From assembly GCA_020637805.1 (NCBI GenBank), contig JACKJU010000001.1:310001-374000 (forward strand): a DNA stretch of 64,000 nt. The letters are read 5' to 3'. The translations under genes were made by a program, and so were the position numbers. The stretch comes from Nitratireductor sp. (GTDB lineage: Bacteria; Pseudomonadota; Alphaproteobacteria; Rhizobiales; Rhizobiaceae). This document shows, one piece after another, positions 8,756 through 16,720 of the stretch. The notes below the pieces were generated by a model. It saw only the letters and a program-made list of their open reading frames with translations, made no database searches and had not been told where the DNA came from. Positions within the stretch are counted from its first letter, which is position 1; each line of letters starts with the position of its first letter.

Positions 8756-9466
8756 TCAGTTGTGCCAGGCAACGGATGTTGTCAGAGAATGGGTAGTCGG
8801 CGTCCATGCTCCTGTCACGACGCCCGCCCGGGCCAACATGCGCCCGGTCCATTGATTGCACGGTGACAGCAGGTTGAAGTTCCCGTTCGCCTCGTAGAAG
8901 GCATCCCCAGAACCAATGCTCTCGCCCGCCAGGTGGTGCCACTGGGATGGCCCCTCTCCCCCAAAACTCTCTTCGATACCATCCAGCAAGGCGGCGAACC
9001 CCTTGGAACTCAAGTCGTAGGCCAGCACGTTCTGAGACGCTCCAAGATCGCCGAGCGCAACCACGCGCATGACCGAACTGTCTCCAAAGACGGCCTTCAG
9101 CAATGCGGACAGCTTGATGTCGGCATAGGTACCCGCCGTCGTATAGAAGGCCCTCGAGCCCCAGCCGAACCCAATGTAGCGAAGTTTCGGGTGATCGAGG
9201 GGCAGGCCTGCATCCCGGAGTACAGAAAACCGTTCCATGCCAGGAGCGTCAGCGGGAACTGCGATATCCGTGTGCAGGGGACTGGTGAGCAGATAGATGC
9301 GAACCGTGGTGCCCATCGACGGCTGGGCAACGGCTGACGGAGCGATATGCGTGGATCGCGGAATTGCTGCCCCGACATAGCTCGCCAGCAGAAAGGCACA
9401 AACGAAAAGGACCGGCGCGGCAATAGCCACACCGGTCCATCGCAATAGACGTTTCAGCACCGACAA
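8756..9466 (-). CDS. DUF2459 / TIGR02117 family protein
   Basis: A 236-residue protein with an N-terminal membrane anchor (residues ~12–34) and a periplasmic domain containing the family features HTDIAVP, IGFGWGSRAFYTT and CNQWTGRML near the C-terminus. The family is uncharacterised and often found near urease genes, which are absent here. The start appears to be TTG (9466), with GTG at 9460 as alternative, only 4 nt beyond the aapP stop, so it probably rides on the aap transcript. Confidence 0.82.
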   Translation of the reverse strand: MSVLKRLLRWTGVAIAAPVLFVCAFLLASYVGAAIPRSTHIAPSAVAQPSMGTTVRIYLLTSPLHTDIAVPADAPGMERFSVLRDAGLPLDHPKLRYIGFGWGSRAFYTTAGTYADIKLSALLKAVFGDSSVMRVVALGDLGASQNVLAYDLSSKGFAALLDGIEESFGGEGPSQWHHLAGESIGSGDAFYEANGNFNLLSPCNQWTGRMLARAGVVTGAWTPTTHSLTTSVAWHN

Positions 9467-9470
9467 GGCT

Positions 9471-10739
9471 CTAGTGCAGGATCTGGCTCAGGAACAGCTT
9501 TGTGCGCTCGTGCTGAGGATTGTCGAAGAACTCGTCAGGGGCATTCTGTTCGACGATCTGGCCCTGGTCCATGAAGATCACGCGGTTCGCAACCTGCCTT
9601 GCAAAACCCATCTCGTGGGTGACGCAAAGCATGGTCATCCCTTCCTGCGCCAGTTCCACCATGGTTTCGAGAACCTCCTTGATCATTTCAGGATCGAGGG
9701 CGGAAGTCGGCTCGTCGAACAGCATGATGCGCGGGTTCATGCACAGGGAACGCGCAATGGCGACGCGCTGCTGCTGGCCGCCTGAGAGCTGACCGGGATA
9801 CTTGTGCGCCTGCTCGGGAATCTTGACCTTGGTCAGGTAGTGCATCGCGATTTCCTCGGCTTCCTTCTTGGGCATCTTGCGAACCCAGATCGGAGCCAGC
9901 GTGCAGTTTTCCATGATCGTCAGATGCGGGAAAAGGTTGAAGTGCTGGAACACCATGCCGACCTCGCGGCGCACCTCGTCGATTTTCTTGAGATCGTTGG
10001 TCAGCTCGATCCCGTCCACGACAATCTTGCCCTTCTGGTGTTCTTCCAGGCGGTTGATGCAGCGGATCATGGTCGATTTGCCGGAACCAGACGGGCCGGC
10101 GATGACGATACGCTCGCCGCGCATCACTTTCAGGTTGATGTCACGCAGGACATGAAAATCGCCATACCACTTGTGCATGTTGATGATTTCGACCGCGACG
10201 TCTGTTTCCGAAACCTGCATGGCAGCATTGCTCTCCTGATTTGCGTCCGTAATGGCGGGTGCGCTTTCGTCCGCAGGCGCCGACATCGTACCAAGGCCCG
10301 CGGCGGCAGCTGCCACTTTGGGAACGGACGAAGAAGCGGCGGCTTCGGAACTCTTGGCTGAAGACTTCCTGGAAGACTTGGGAACGGACGACTTTGCGGT
10401 TGCGGCCTTGGCCGATGACTTTGGTTTTGCCTTTCCCTTCGCTGGAGCCTTTGAAGGTTTGGCACTTTTTTCTGCCGGTGCACTCTCGGCTGCATAGGCG
10501 GAGCATTGCTTCACCCATTCGTCACGTTCGATGCGGCCCTTGAAATTGAGCTGCTCGTCCATCCAGTCGATGTGCGGCTTTTCCCATTTGGCAATCTGCG
10601 AGAATTTCCAGATACCCAGATCGTTCAGCTTTTCCTCGAGCTTCGGACCAACGCCCGATATGCGCTTGAGATCGTCGGCCGATTTGGGCTTGGCCATGCG
10701 CGGCGGCCGTTTGGTCTTCTGTGTGGTCGCTTTTGCCAT
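9471..10739 (-). CDS. aapP: AapP-type amino-acid ABC transporter ATPase with N-terminal HhH domain and basic linker
   Basis: Residues ~174–422 are a normal AapP/GlnQ ATPase: Walker A GPSGSGKST (215–223), Q-loop at FQHFNLFPH, signature LSGGQQQR, Walker B IMLFDEPTSALDPE and the H-loop VTHEMGF. It energises general L-amino-acid uptake with AapQ/M/J. Unusually, residues 1–173 precede it: a helix-hairpin-helix module (DDLKRISGVGPKLEEKL … FKGRIERDEWVKQ, ~20–82) resembling the tails of rhizobial NuoE and L21, then an ~85-residue Lys/Ala/Ser/Pro linker like histone H1. The frame is unbroken and the ATG at 10739 has its own GAGG. An internal ATG at 10220 could yield a normal-length AapP. Confidence 0.88.
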   Translation of the reverse strand: MAKATTQKTKRPPRMAKPKSADDLKRISGVGPKLEEKLNDLGIWKFSQIAKWEKPHIDWMDEQLNFKGRIERDEWVKQCSAYAAESAPAEKSAKPSKAPAKGKAKPKSSAKAATAKSSVPKSSRKSSAKSSEAAASSSVPKVAAAAAGLGTMSAPADESAPAITDANQESNAAMQVSETDVAVEIINMHKWYGDFHVLRDINLKVMRGERIVIAGPSGSGKSTMIRCINRLEEHQKGKIVVDGIELTNDLKKIDEVRREVGMVFQHFNLFPHLTIMENCTLAPIWVRKMPKKEAEEIAMHYLTKVKIPEQAHKYPGQLSGGQQQRVAIARSLCMNPRIMLFDEPTSALDPEMIKEVLETMVELAQEGMTMLCVTHEMGFARQVANRVIFMDQGQIVEQNAPDEFFDNPQHERTKLFLSQILH

Positions 10740-10798
10740 GTGGGAGCCTCTTCTGAATTATCTTTCTGTTCGGGTCTCTTTGCCTGCCTGCCGAACGG

Positions 10799-12223
10799 TC
10801 AGCGGTGACCGGTATCGAGACGGCGTTCCATGTAGTTCGAGTATCGTGCCATCGCGTAGCAGAACACCCAGAACACGGCGGCACAGAATATGTAGCTCGT
10901 GATTGCCTGCACCGGCGTTGCCCAGCTCGAGTCCGAATGGCTCGAGTTGATCATGCCGAGGAAGTCAAGCAAGCCGATGATCGAAACGAGCGTCGTATCC
11001 TTGAACAGACCGATGAACGTATTGACGATGCCGGGAATGACGATCTTCAGCGCCTGCGGCAGGATGATCTTCTGCGTCATCTGCCAGTAGCTGAGGCCAA
11101 GTGCCATTGCACCTTCATACTGCCCCTTGGGAATTGCCTGCAGGCCACCGCGGACAACTTCCGCCATGTAGGCGGCGGAAAACAGTGCGACACCAATAAG
11201 TGCACGCAGCAGCTTGTCGAAACTTACTCCATCCGGCAGGAACAGTGGCAGCAGCACCGATGACATGAACAGCACCGTAATGAGCGGTACGCCACGCCAG
11301 AATTCGATGAAGATTACCGAAAGAAGTCTGACGATCGGCATTTGCGACCGCCGGCCAAGCGCCAGCACGATACCGAGCGGAAGCGAAGCCGCGATACCGG
11401 TGACCGCGATGACGAGCGTCATGAGGAAGCCGCCCCACTGGGAGGTTTCAACGTAGCGGAGACCAAAATCCACCATTGTAAGCAACAGGATTACGGCCAG
11501 ACCTGCCATGATGGCGAGTGCCGTGAGAACAGGACCTTTGGGATTGGAATCCGTGCTGCGGGCGAGAACCCAAGCAATTCCGCAAACGATCGCAGTCAAA
11601 ATGATGTAGTCGATCCAGAACTTGGTAAAGCCCTCGCCAATCATGCTGTCCGGCAACAGGAAGCCGTTGTAATCGAGGTTGCCACCCGTGAGCAGGATAA
11701 AGGCTGCCACCGGGAAAACCAGCGTCATGTAGATGATGTTTTCGCGTTTGAACGGAACGGACGGTATCGCCATCGGTATCAGGCCTGCGAAAAACAGCAC
11801 GAAAACCGCAATCGGACGCCACAGAAGTTCGTCGGGATAACGCCCGAAAACGAATTGCTTGAAGTAGGCTCCGATATAGGGCCAGCACGCCCCGTGCCAG
11901 CCGTCGGGCTGAATGCCGCCCTGGGCGATTGTTGCACAGGCGCGCCGTTCGATATTCTCGCCGTCTACGATTGAAGTCCACACCGCATCGATGAAGTTGA
12001 ACTGTATGATGCCGGGCAGGATCAGATAGAGCAGCCAGATGGCAATCAGCGTCAGGGCCGTATTGAACCAGCCATCAAAGAGGTTCTTGCGCATCCAGCC
12101 CATGACGCCAACTTCACTGGCAGGCGCCGGTCGCGGGTGTTCCATCTGTTCGCGAACATACGCAATTTCGAGTGCACCGGTGTCGGCGCGGTCCATCGCG
12201 GTCTGGGAGTCGATTTCTGACAT
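10799..12223 (-). CDS. aapM: General L-amino-acid ABC transporter permease AapM
   Basis: A 474-residue polytopic membrane protein. Its C-terminal ~220 residues carry the HisMQ-type permease core, including the EAA loop AMALGLSYWQMTQKIILPQA that docks on AapP. The N-terminal half holds the extra spans and periplasmic loop typical of AapM. It begins 6 nt after the aapQ stop, so translation is probably coupled. The next gene is the aapP fusion, 59 nt downstream. Confidence 0.93.
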   Translation of the reverse strand: MSEIDSQTAMDRADTGALEIAYVREQMEHPRPAPASEVGVMGWMRKNLFDGWFNTALTLIAIWLLYLILPGIIQFNFIDAVWTSIVDGENIERRACATIAQGGIQPDGWHGACWPYIGAYFKQFVFGRYPDELLWRPIAVFVLFFAGLIPMAIPSVPFKRENIIYMTLVFPVAAFILLTGGNLDYNGFLLPDSMIGEGFTKFWIDYIILTAIVCGIAWVLARSTDSNPKGPVLTALAIMAGLAVILLLTMVDFGLRYVETSQWGGFLMTLVIAVTGIAASLPLGIVLALGRRSQMPIVRLLSVIFIEFWRGVPLITVLFMSSVLLPLFLPDGVSFDKLLRALIGVALFSAAYMAEVVRGGLQAIPKGQYEGAMALGLSYWQMTQKIILPQALKIVIPGIVNTFIGLFKDTTLVSIIGLLDFLGMINSSHSDSSWATPVQAITSYIFCAAVFWVFCYAMARYSNYMERRLDTGHR

Positions 12224-12229
12224 CTTCCC

Positions 12230-13426
12230 TTACCTTTCCACCAGCGCCATGCGCTTGTTGTACCAGTTCATGAAGGTCGAAGTCAGAAGCGAAATCGCCA
12301 GATAGGTAAGCATCGTCATGAGGAGAATCTCGACTGCCTGGCCGACCGTGTTCAACGCTGTTCCGGCAAACATTGCTGTCAGGTCCGGATAGGCAATTGC
12401 CACGGCAAGCGACGAGTTCTTGGTCAGGTTCAGATACTGGCTGGTGAGAGGCGGGATGATGACCCGCATTGCCTGCGGAACCACAACCAGGCGCAGTGCA
12501 GGACCGCGTCTGAGACCCAATGCTGCTGATGCCTCGGACTGCCCCTTGTTGACCGCAAGGATACCCGCGCGAACAATCTCGGCGATGAAGGCTGCCGTGT
12601 AGAGTGACAGAGCCAGCAGCATCGCGATGAACTCAGGAATGACCTGCATGCCGCCACGCGGCCCGAAATTGCCAGTTACCGGATATTCTGCCGAAATTGG
12701 CATGCCCATGATGAAATAGGACAGAACTGGAAGAAGGACGATCAGCCCAAGACCAGTCCAGAACACCGGGAAACGTTCACCGGTTTTCATCTGCCGGGCA
12801 CTCGCCCATCGGCCAATGAAAATGGTGATCACGATGCCGGCGAGCAACGCCCACCCGACTACTCCGGCACCATCGGCAAAAACCGGTTTTGGAGCAAAGA
12901 GGCCTGCAGCGTTCAGCTGACCGAGAAAGCCGAGGTCCATCGGATTGCGCTTGTCAGGGAGAAATGCACCCACGCCCTTGTACCAGATGAAAATCTGCAG
13001 CAGCAGCGGGATGTTCCGCAGGATCTCCACATACCAATAGGCGATCTTGGAAATCACCCAGTTCTGGGAAAGACGTGCCACACCAACGATAAAGCCGATG
13101 ATTGTCGCGAAAATAACCCCGATGAAGGCCAGTATCAGGGTATTCTGAAGGCCCACCAGGTAAGCGTCCCAGTTGGTCGATGTCTGACCAAATTCGAGGA
13201 ACGGAGAGAAGTTGACATCGAAACCGGCTGAGCGGTCGAGAAAGCCGAATCCTGAAGCGATACCCGCTTTGGCGAGGTTGAACGCGGCGTTGTGCACCAT
13301 GCTCCAAACCAGCCAGGCCAGGAAGATCACCAGTATGGTCTGAATGATCGCGCCCCTGATCTTGGGATCATTCAGTAGAGCCACCTTGGGTTTGTCGTCG
13401 ACCGAAGCACTCTCAGTTAGCGCCAT
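12230..13426 (-). CDS. aapQ: General L-amino-acid ABC transporter permease AapQ
   Basis: A 398-residue inner-membrane permease. It has the AapQ N-terminus with a first span near VIFLAWLVWSMV, the HisMQ core beginning at LVGLQNTLILAFIGVIFATI and the EAA loop around ASAALGLRRGPALRLVVVPQ. It pairs with AapM. It lies downstream of aapJ across a 220-bp gap that contains a terminator, so aapQMP are probably transcribed at a lower level than aapJ. Confidence 0.93.
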   Translation of the reverse strand: MALTESASVDDKPKVALLNDPKIRGAIIQTILVIFLAWLVWSMVHNAAFNLAKAGIASGFGFLDRSAGFDVNFSPFLEFGQTSTNWDAYLVGLQNTLILAFIGVIFATIIGFIVGVARLSQNWVISKIAYWYVEILRNIPLLLQIFIWYKGVGAFLPDKRNPMDLGFLGQLNAAGLFAPKPVFADGAGVVGWALLAGIVITIFIGRWASARQMKTGERFPVFWTGLGLIVLLPVLSYFIMGMPISAEYPVTGNFGPRGGMQVIPEFIAMLLALSLYTAAFIAEIVRAGILAVNKGQSEASAALGLRRGPALRLVVVPQAMRVIIPPLTSQYLNLTKNSSLAVAIAYPDLTAMFAGTALNTVGQAVEILLMTMLTYLAISLLTSTFMNWYNKRMALVER

Positions 13427-13600
13427 GTTCCCCTCGCCTGCGTTGTTTCAGGTCTGTTATCGACCGGTTTCCACCCCAGAGGAAACTCGACATGCAACAG
13501 CTTTAGGCAATTAATCCATTGCTGAAAAAATGCTCAATTGGATGGTGATTGGACAATCGCCTTTCGTCAAGGCGCATTTTCCGGTTATTGCCGCCCAATT

Positions 13601-13640
13601 GAAAAACGGCCCGCAAAATCGTGCGCGGGCCGTTCTTTTT
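13601..13640 (-). terminator. Intrinsic terminator between aapJ and aapQ
   Basis: Ten-bp stem AACGGCCCGC (13605–13614) with GCGGGCCGTT (13625–13634). On the minus strand it is followed by TTTTTC and it lies just after the aapJ stop, so it likely attenuates read-through into aapQMP. The opposite side also has a T-rich tract. Confidence 0.75.
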
Positions 13641-13648
13641 CGTTCGCC

Positions 13649-14668
13649 TTAGCGGATCGGCGGAGCGTACTGCAGGCCGCCTTTCGACCACAGCGCGTTC
13701 ACGCCGCGTGAAATGGCGAGCTCGGTATCCGGACCAACGTTGCGGTCGAACACTTCGCTGTAGTTGCCTACCTGCTTGATCACGTTGTAGGCCCAGTCGT
13801 TTCCGATACCCAGAGCGGTGCCGAACTCACCCTCGGTGCCGAGGACGCGTTTGACTTCCGGATTGTCGGAATTCTTCATTTCATCGACGTTGGCGCTGGT
13901 GATGCCCAGTTCCTCTGCGTTGATCATCGCGAAGTGGGTCCACTTGACGATGTTGAACCACTGGTCATCGCCCTGGCGAACGACCGGTCCGAGCGGCTCC
14001 TTGGAAATGACTTCCGGCAGAACCACGTGGTCGGCAGGGTTCGTCAGTTTCAGGCGCTGAGCATACAGGCCAGACTGGTCAGTGGTGTAGACGTCGCAAC
14101 GGCCGGCATCATAAGCGGCAACAACCTCGTCAGCCTTTTCGAAGGCAACGATTTCGTACTCCATCTTGTTGGCGCGGAAGTAGTCGGCAACGTTCAGTTC
14201 GGTCGTTGTGCCCGTGTTGGTGCAGACAGAAGCGCCGGACAGTTCGAGCGCGGATTTCACGCCGAGGTCCTTGCGGACCATGAAGCCTTGGCCGTCATAG
14301 TAGTTCACACCAGCGAAGTTCAGACCAAGCTGAGTATCGCGGGACATCGTCCAGGTGGTGTTGCGCGAAAGCACGTCAACCTCGCCAGACTGCAGCGCGG
14401 TGAAGCGCTCCTTGGCAGACAGCGGGGTGTATTTCACCTTCGTGGCATCGCCGAATACTGCTGCAGCAATACCGCGGCAAAGATCGACGTCGATACCGGT
14501 CCAGTTGCCGGCGGCATCGGGGTTGGAGAAGCCGGGAAGGCCCTGGCTCACACCACACTGCACGAAGCCCTTTGCTTTCACGTCATCGAGGGTGGCGGCG
14601 CCTGCAGCAGTAGCTGCACCAAGCACGGCCACTCCGAAAGCGGCGGATACGATTTGCTTTTTCATCAA
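13649..14668 (-). CDS. aapJ: General L-amino-acid-binding periplasmic protein AapJ
   Basis: A 339-residue solute-binding protein with a signal peptide (MMKKQIVSAAFGVAVLGAAT, cleavage after AAGA) and the family 3 binding fold: GFVQCGVSQGLPGFSNPD, then GIDVDLCRGIAAAVFGD, and RFTALQSGEVDVLSRNTTWT. The last segment is the highly conserved AapJ/BztA hallmark. It captures a broad range of L-amino acids in the periplasm for AapQMP. It is the first gene of the operon. Confidence 0.95.
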   Translation of the reverse strand: MMKKQIVSAAFGVAVLGAATAAGAATLDDVKAKGFVQCGVSQGLPGFSNPDAAGNWTGIDVDLCRGIAAAVFGDATKVKYTPLSAKERFTALQSGEVDVLSRNTTWTMSRDTQLGLNFAGVNYYDGQGFMVRKDLGVKSALELSGASVCTNTGTTTELNVADYFRANKMEYEIVAFEKADEVVAAYDAGRCDVYTTDQSGLYAQRLKLTNPADHVVLPEVISKEPLGPVVRQGDDQWFNIVKWTHFAMINAEELGITSANVDEMKNSDNPEVKRVLGTEGEFGTALGIGNDWAYNVIKQVGNYSEVFDRNVGPDTELAISRGVNALWSKGGLQYAPPIR

Positions 14669-15088
14669 AACAGCCTTTTCTGTTTCTTTGGTTCAAGAAT
14701 ATCCGGCAATGCCGGACATGCGAGATTTTCTGTTCCTCCCAGAGTTCTCGTACATCCGGAAAAACCGGCCATCATGCGAGCCGCGTTTGCTATCCTCGTT
14801 TCCCTCAATGCGCCGGGACGATGGAAATCCCGGAACGGAAAACAGGCTCTCTCCCAGCAAGCGGTGCCCGTATGTGCGCGCATCTGAAAACATAAAAATT
14901 GAGACGTCAAGTTCGGATTGGACGGTTTTTTCCTGTTTTTGCAATGCACTGGCTATAACAATCGTTACATTGCACGAACCAGATCAGTGCTTTTTGGTAA
15001 GCAAAAGGCCGGAACATGATGTTCCGGCCAATGCATTGTTTTCACGCATTTTTCCGAGGCTTTTCATAGCAAACAAATGACGATTGAC
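14669..15088. other. aapJ upstream region
   Basis: No credible gene is present in these 420 bp. It must hold the aapJ promoter on the minus strand and the terminator of the upstream Tat-protein gene (15001–15029). A short hairpin TCCGGC (14702–14707) with GCCGGA (14711–14716) lies in the presumed aapJ leader. A TTGACG is present on the minus strand near 14910 but without a convincing −10 partner, so I do not call a promoter. Confidence 0.4.
15001..15029 (-). terminator. Intrinsic terminator after the Tat-protein gene pair
   Basis: Ten-bp stem GGCCGGAACA (15007–15016) and TGTTCCGGCC (15020–15029). On the minus strand it is followed by TTTTGC, placing it 60 nt after the stop of the gene at 15089. 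Confidence 0.65.
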
Positions 15089-15382
15089 CTAAGCGTAAAT
15101 GGCGTGGCGGTCCCATGAAATACGCGTCCCGCAGTCTGGGCAGGAAGCTGTCGCCATTGCCCGGTTGATAACACCTTCATCCGAGGCATTTTCACAAATC
15201 ATGCGGCCAAGCTGCATTGATATGCGGGAATGGCGTCTTGCGCAGCCACTTGCCAAGCTCTTTGACATTCGGTTTTTACCTGCCGCATGTGCCATCCCGG
15301 GCAGAGCCGGCAACGCCACGAAGGTAGCGGCTGCGGCGCTCCCAAAGACAATGTCGCGCCGGTTGATTTTTCCATCTGTCAT
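15089..15382 (-). CDS. Tat-exported CxxxH/CPxCG protein, downstream member of a tandem pair
   Basis: A 97-residue protein with a twin-arginine leader (NRRDIVFG followed by a hydrophobic run ending PALPGMAHA). The mature part is ~60 residues and contains CARRH, a 29-residue gap, then CPDCGTRI, a probable zinc site. The same C-x3-H-x29-C-x2-C spacing occurs in the preceding gene, so the two are paralogues. It starts 2 bp after its neighbour's stop, with GAGG upstream, implying translational coupling. I do not recognise the family; export to the periplasm already folded, possibly with metal, is inferred from the Tat signal. Confidence 0.75.
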   Translation of the reverse strand: MTDGKINRRDIVFGSAAAATFVALPALPGMAHAAGKNRMSKSLASGCARRHSRISMQLGRMICENASDEGVINRAMATASCPDCGTRISWDRHAIYA

Positions 15383-15384
15383 GG

Positions 15385-15795
15385 TCAGGCCTCCAGTCCG
15401 GTGGTGGCAGGATCAGACCATTGCCATTTTGGAACCACTGCAGAAATCGCGCTGTTCTTCGGATGGACGCGTTGTCCGCATCCGGGGCATCTGGCCTGCA
15501 TCAAGGCAAGTGCCGTTCCCTCCCCGTCGATTTGGGGATCGGCAATGATTTCGTCGAGTCGGATCGCCATCTTCTCGTGTACTTCGGAACACAAGTATCG
15601 GCCCAGGGTTCCGTCTCCGGTACGCAGTTTGCGCGCCGGCATGGCGGGCGAAAATGCAAATGCGCCTGCGGGCAAAGCAAGGGCAGCAGCGCATGCGCCC
15701 GCGGATTTGAGCACGACGCGCCGCGTCATGCCCATTCGCCTTGCGGATTTGCCGCCGGAGGCATTGGCTGGCGTTCCATTATCGTTGATCGTCAT
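15385..15795 (-). CDS. Tat-exported CxxxH/CPxCG protein, upstream member of a tandem pair
   Basis: A 136-residue protein with a consensus Tat motif (MTRRVVLKSAG) and hydrophobic leader ending near PAGAFA. The mature domain has CSEVH, exactly 29 residues, then CPGCGQRV, matching the downstream paralogue, and shares the G-x-R-h-x5-A-I tail. The longer frame to 15870 exists, but the ATG at 15795 has AGGGAGA at the right distance. Function is unknown; a periplasmic zinc-binding protein is the best reading. The gene is divergent from the nitroreductase at 16031. Confidence 0.75.
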   Translation of the reverse strand: MTINDNGTPANASGGKSARRMGMTRRVVLKSAGACAAALALPAGAFAFSPAMPARKLRTGDGTLGRYLCSEVHEKMAIRLDEIIADPQIDGEGTALALMQARCPGCGQRVHPKNSAISAVVPKWQWSDPATTGLEA

Positions 15796-15851
15796 CTCGA
15801 ATCTCCCTTTCGGTATGGCCGGCATTGCGGTCGATCCATACTTAGTCATAT

Positions 15852-15872
15852 TTATGCTCATTTCAAGCATAA
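15852..15872. promoter_or_regulatory. Inverted repeat upstream of the Tat-protein pair
   Basis: TTATGCT (15852–15858) and AGCATAA (15866–15872) form an exact 7-bp dyad with a 7-bp spacer, 57 bp before the start of the Tat-protein genes. The size and AT-rich setting suit a dimeric repressor site overlapping the promoter. No regulator is encoded nearby. Confidence 0.35.
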
Positions 15873-16030
15873 GTTATTTGCCTTTGTGAGTTACACAGGC
15901 CAGGGAACCCGCGAATTTATTGCGAATTGAATTTTCAAGGTCAGCCAAAGCCAGTTGCGTCAACTGCTGGCAACCAGTATGCCGCCCTTCAGACCATGAC
16001 GTTGTCCTGTCCCTATTCACCGGAGGTCCA

Positions 16031-16702
16031 ATGAACGTAACAGACGCAATCAGGCAAAGACGGTCGGTACGTGCATTTCTCGACACGCCGGTATCCACGC
16101 AGACAATTACAACCGCGCTTGAAACTGCCGCGCGGGCGCCCTCGGGCGGAAATGTACAGCCATGGAAAATCTACGTCCTGAACGGCGCCCGGATGGACGA
16201 ATTCCGCGCGCTGATGGAACGCCGCCTTGCTGGTGAAGCCTATCCCGGCGGCGAGGAACGCGAATATGATGTCTACCCCGACAAGCTGAAAGAACCTTAC
16301 CGGACTGCCCGGTTCCAGGTGGGCGAAGAGATGTATGGCCATCTGGGAATTCCGCGCGAGGATCGCGATTCCCGCTTGAAATGGTTCGCGCAGAACTACC
16401 GGTTTTTTGGTGCACCGGCGGCAATCTTCTGTTTCTTCGATCGCCAGATGGGCGCGCCGCAATGGTCGGATTGCGGCATGTTCCTGCAAAGCTTCATGCT
16501 GCTGATGACGGAGGCCGGTCTTTCGACCTGTGCACAGGAATGCTGGTACAATTATCCAAGGACTGTCGCCGATTTCTGCGGAGCGCCGGAAGAACTCATG
16601 CTGTTCTGCGGGATTGCCATTGGTCATGAAGACACGGAGCATCCGGTCAACCAACTGCGCACCCGCCGTCTCGAAACGGGAGAATGGCTGACCATTCTCT
16701 AG
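16031..16702 (+). CDS. Nitroreductase family protein
   Basis: A 223-residue FMN-dependent oxidoreductase of the nitroreductase fold. Hallmarks are RQRRSVRAF at the N-terminus (FMN phosphate contacts), RAPSGGNVQPW and the C-terminal FCGIAIGHED. These dimeric enzymes reduce nitro, quinone or flavin-like substrates with NAD(P)H; the natural substrate is unknown. The ATG at 16031 has a perfect GGAGG 6 nt upstream. It is followed 18 nt later by sfsA. Confidence 0.9.
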   Translation: MNVTDAIRQRRSVRAFLDTPVSTQTITTALETAARAPSGGNVQPWKIYVLNGARMDEFRALMERRLAGEAYPGGEEREYDVYPDKLKEPYRTARFQVGEEMYGHLGIPREDRDSRLKWFAQNYRFFGAPAAIFCFFDRQMGAPQWSDCGMFLQSFMLLMTEAGLSTCAQECWYNYPRTVADFCGAPEELMLFCGIAIGHEDTEHPVNQLRTRRLETGEWLTIL

Positions 16703-16720
16703 TTTGCAGGTGGCGGGACG

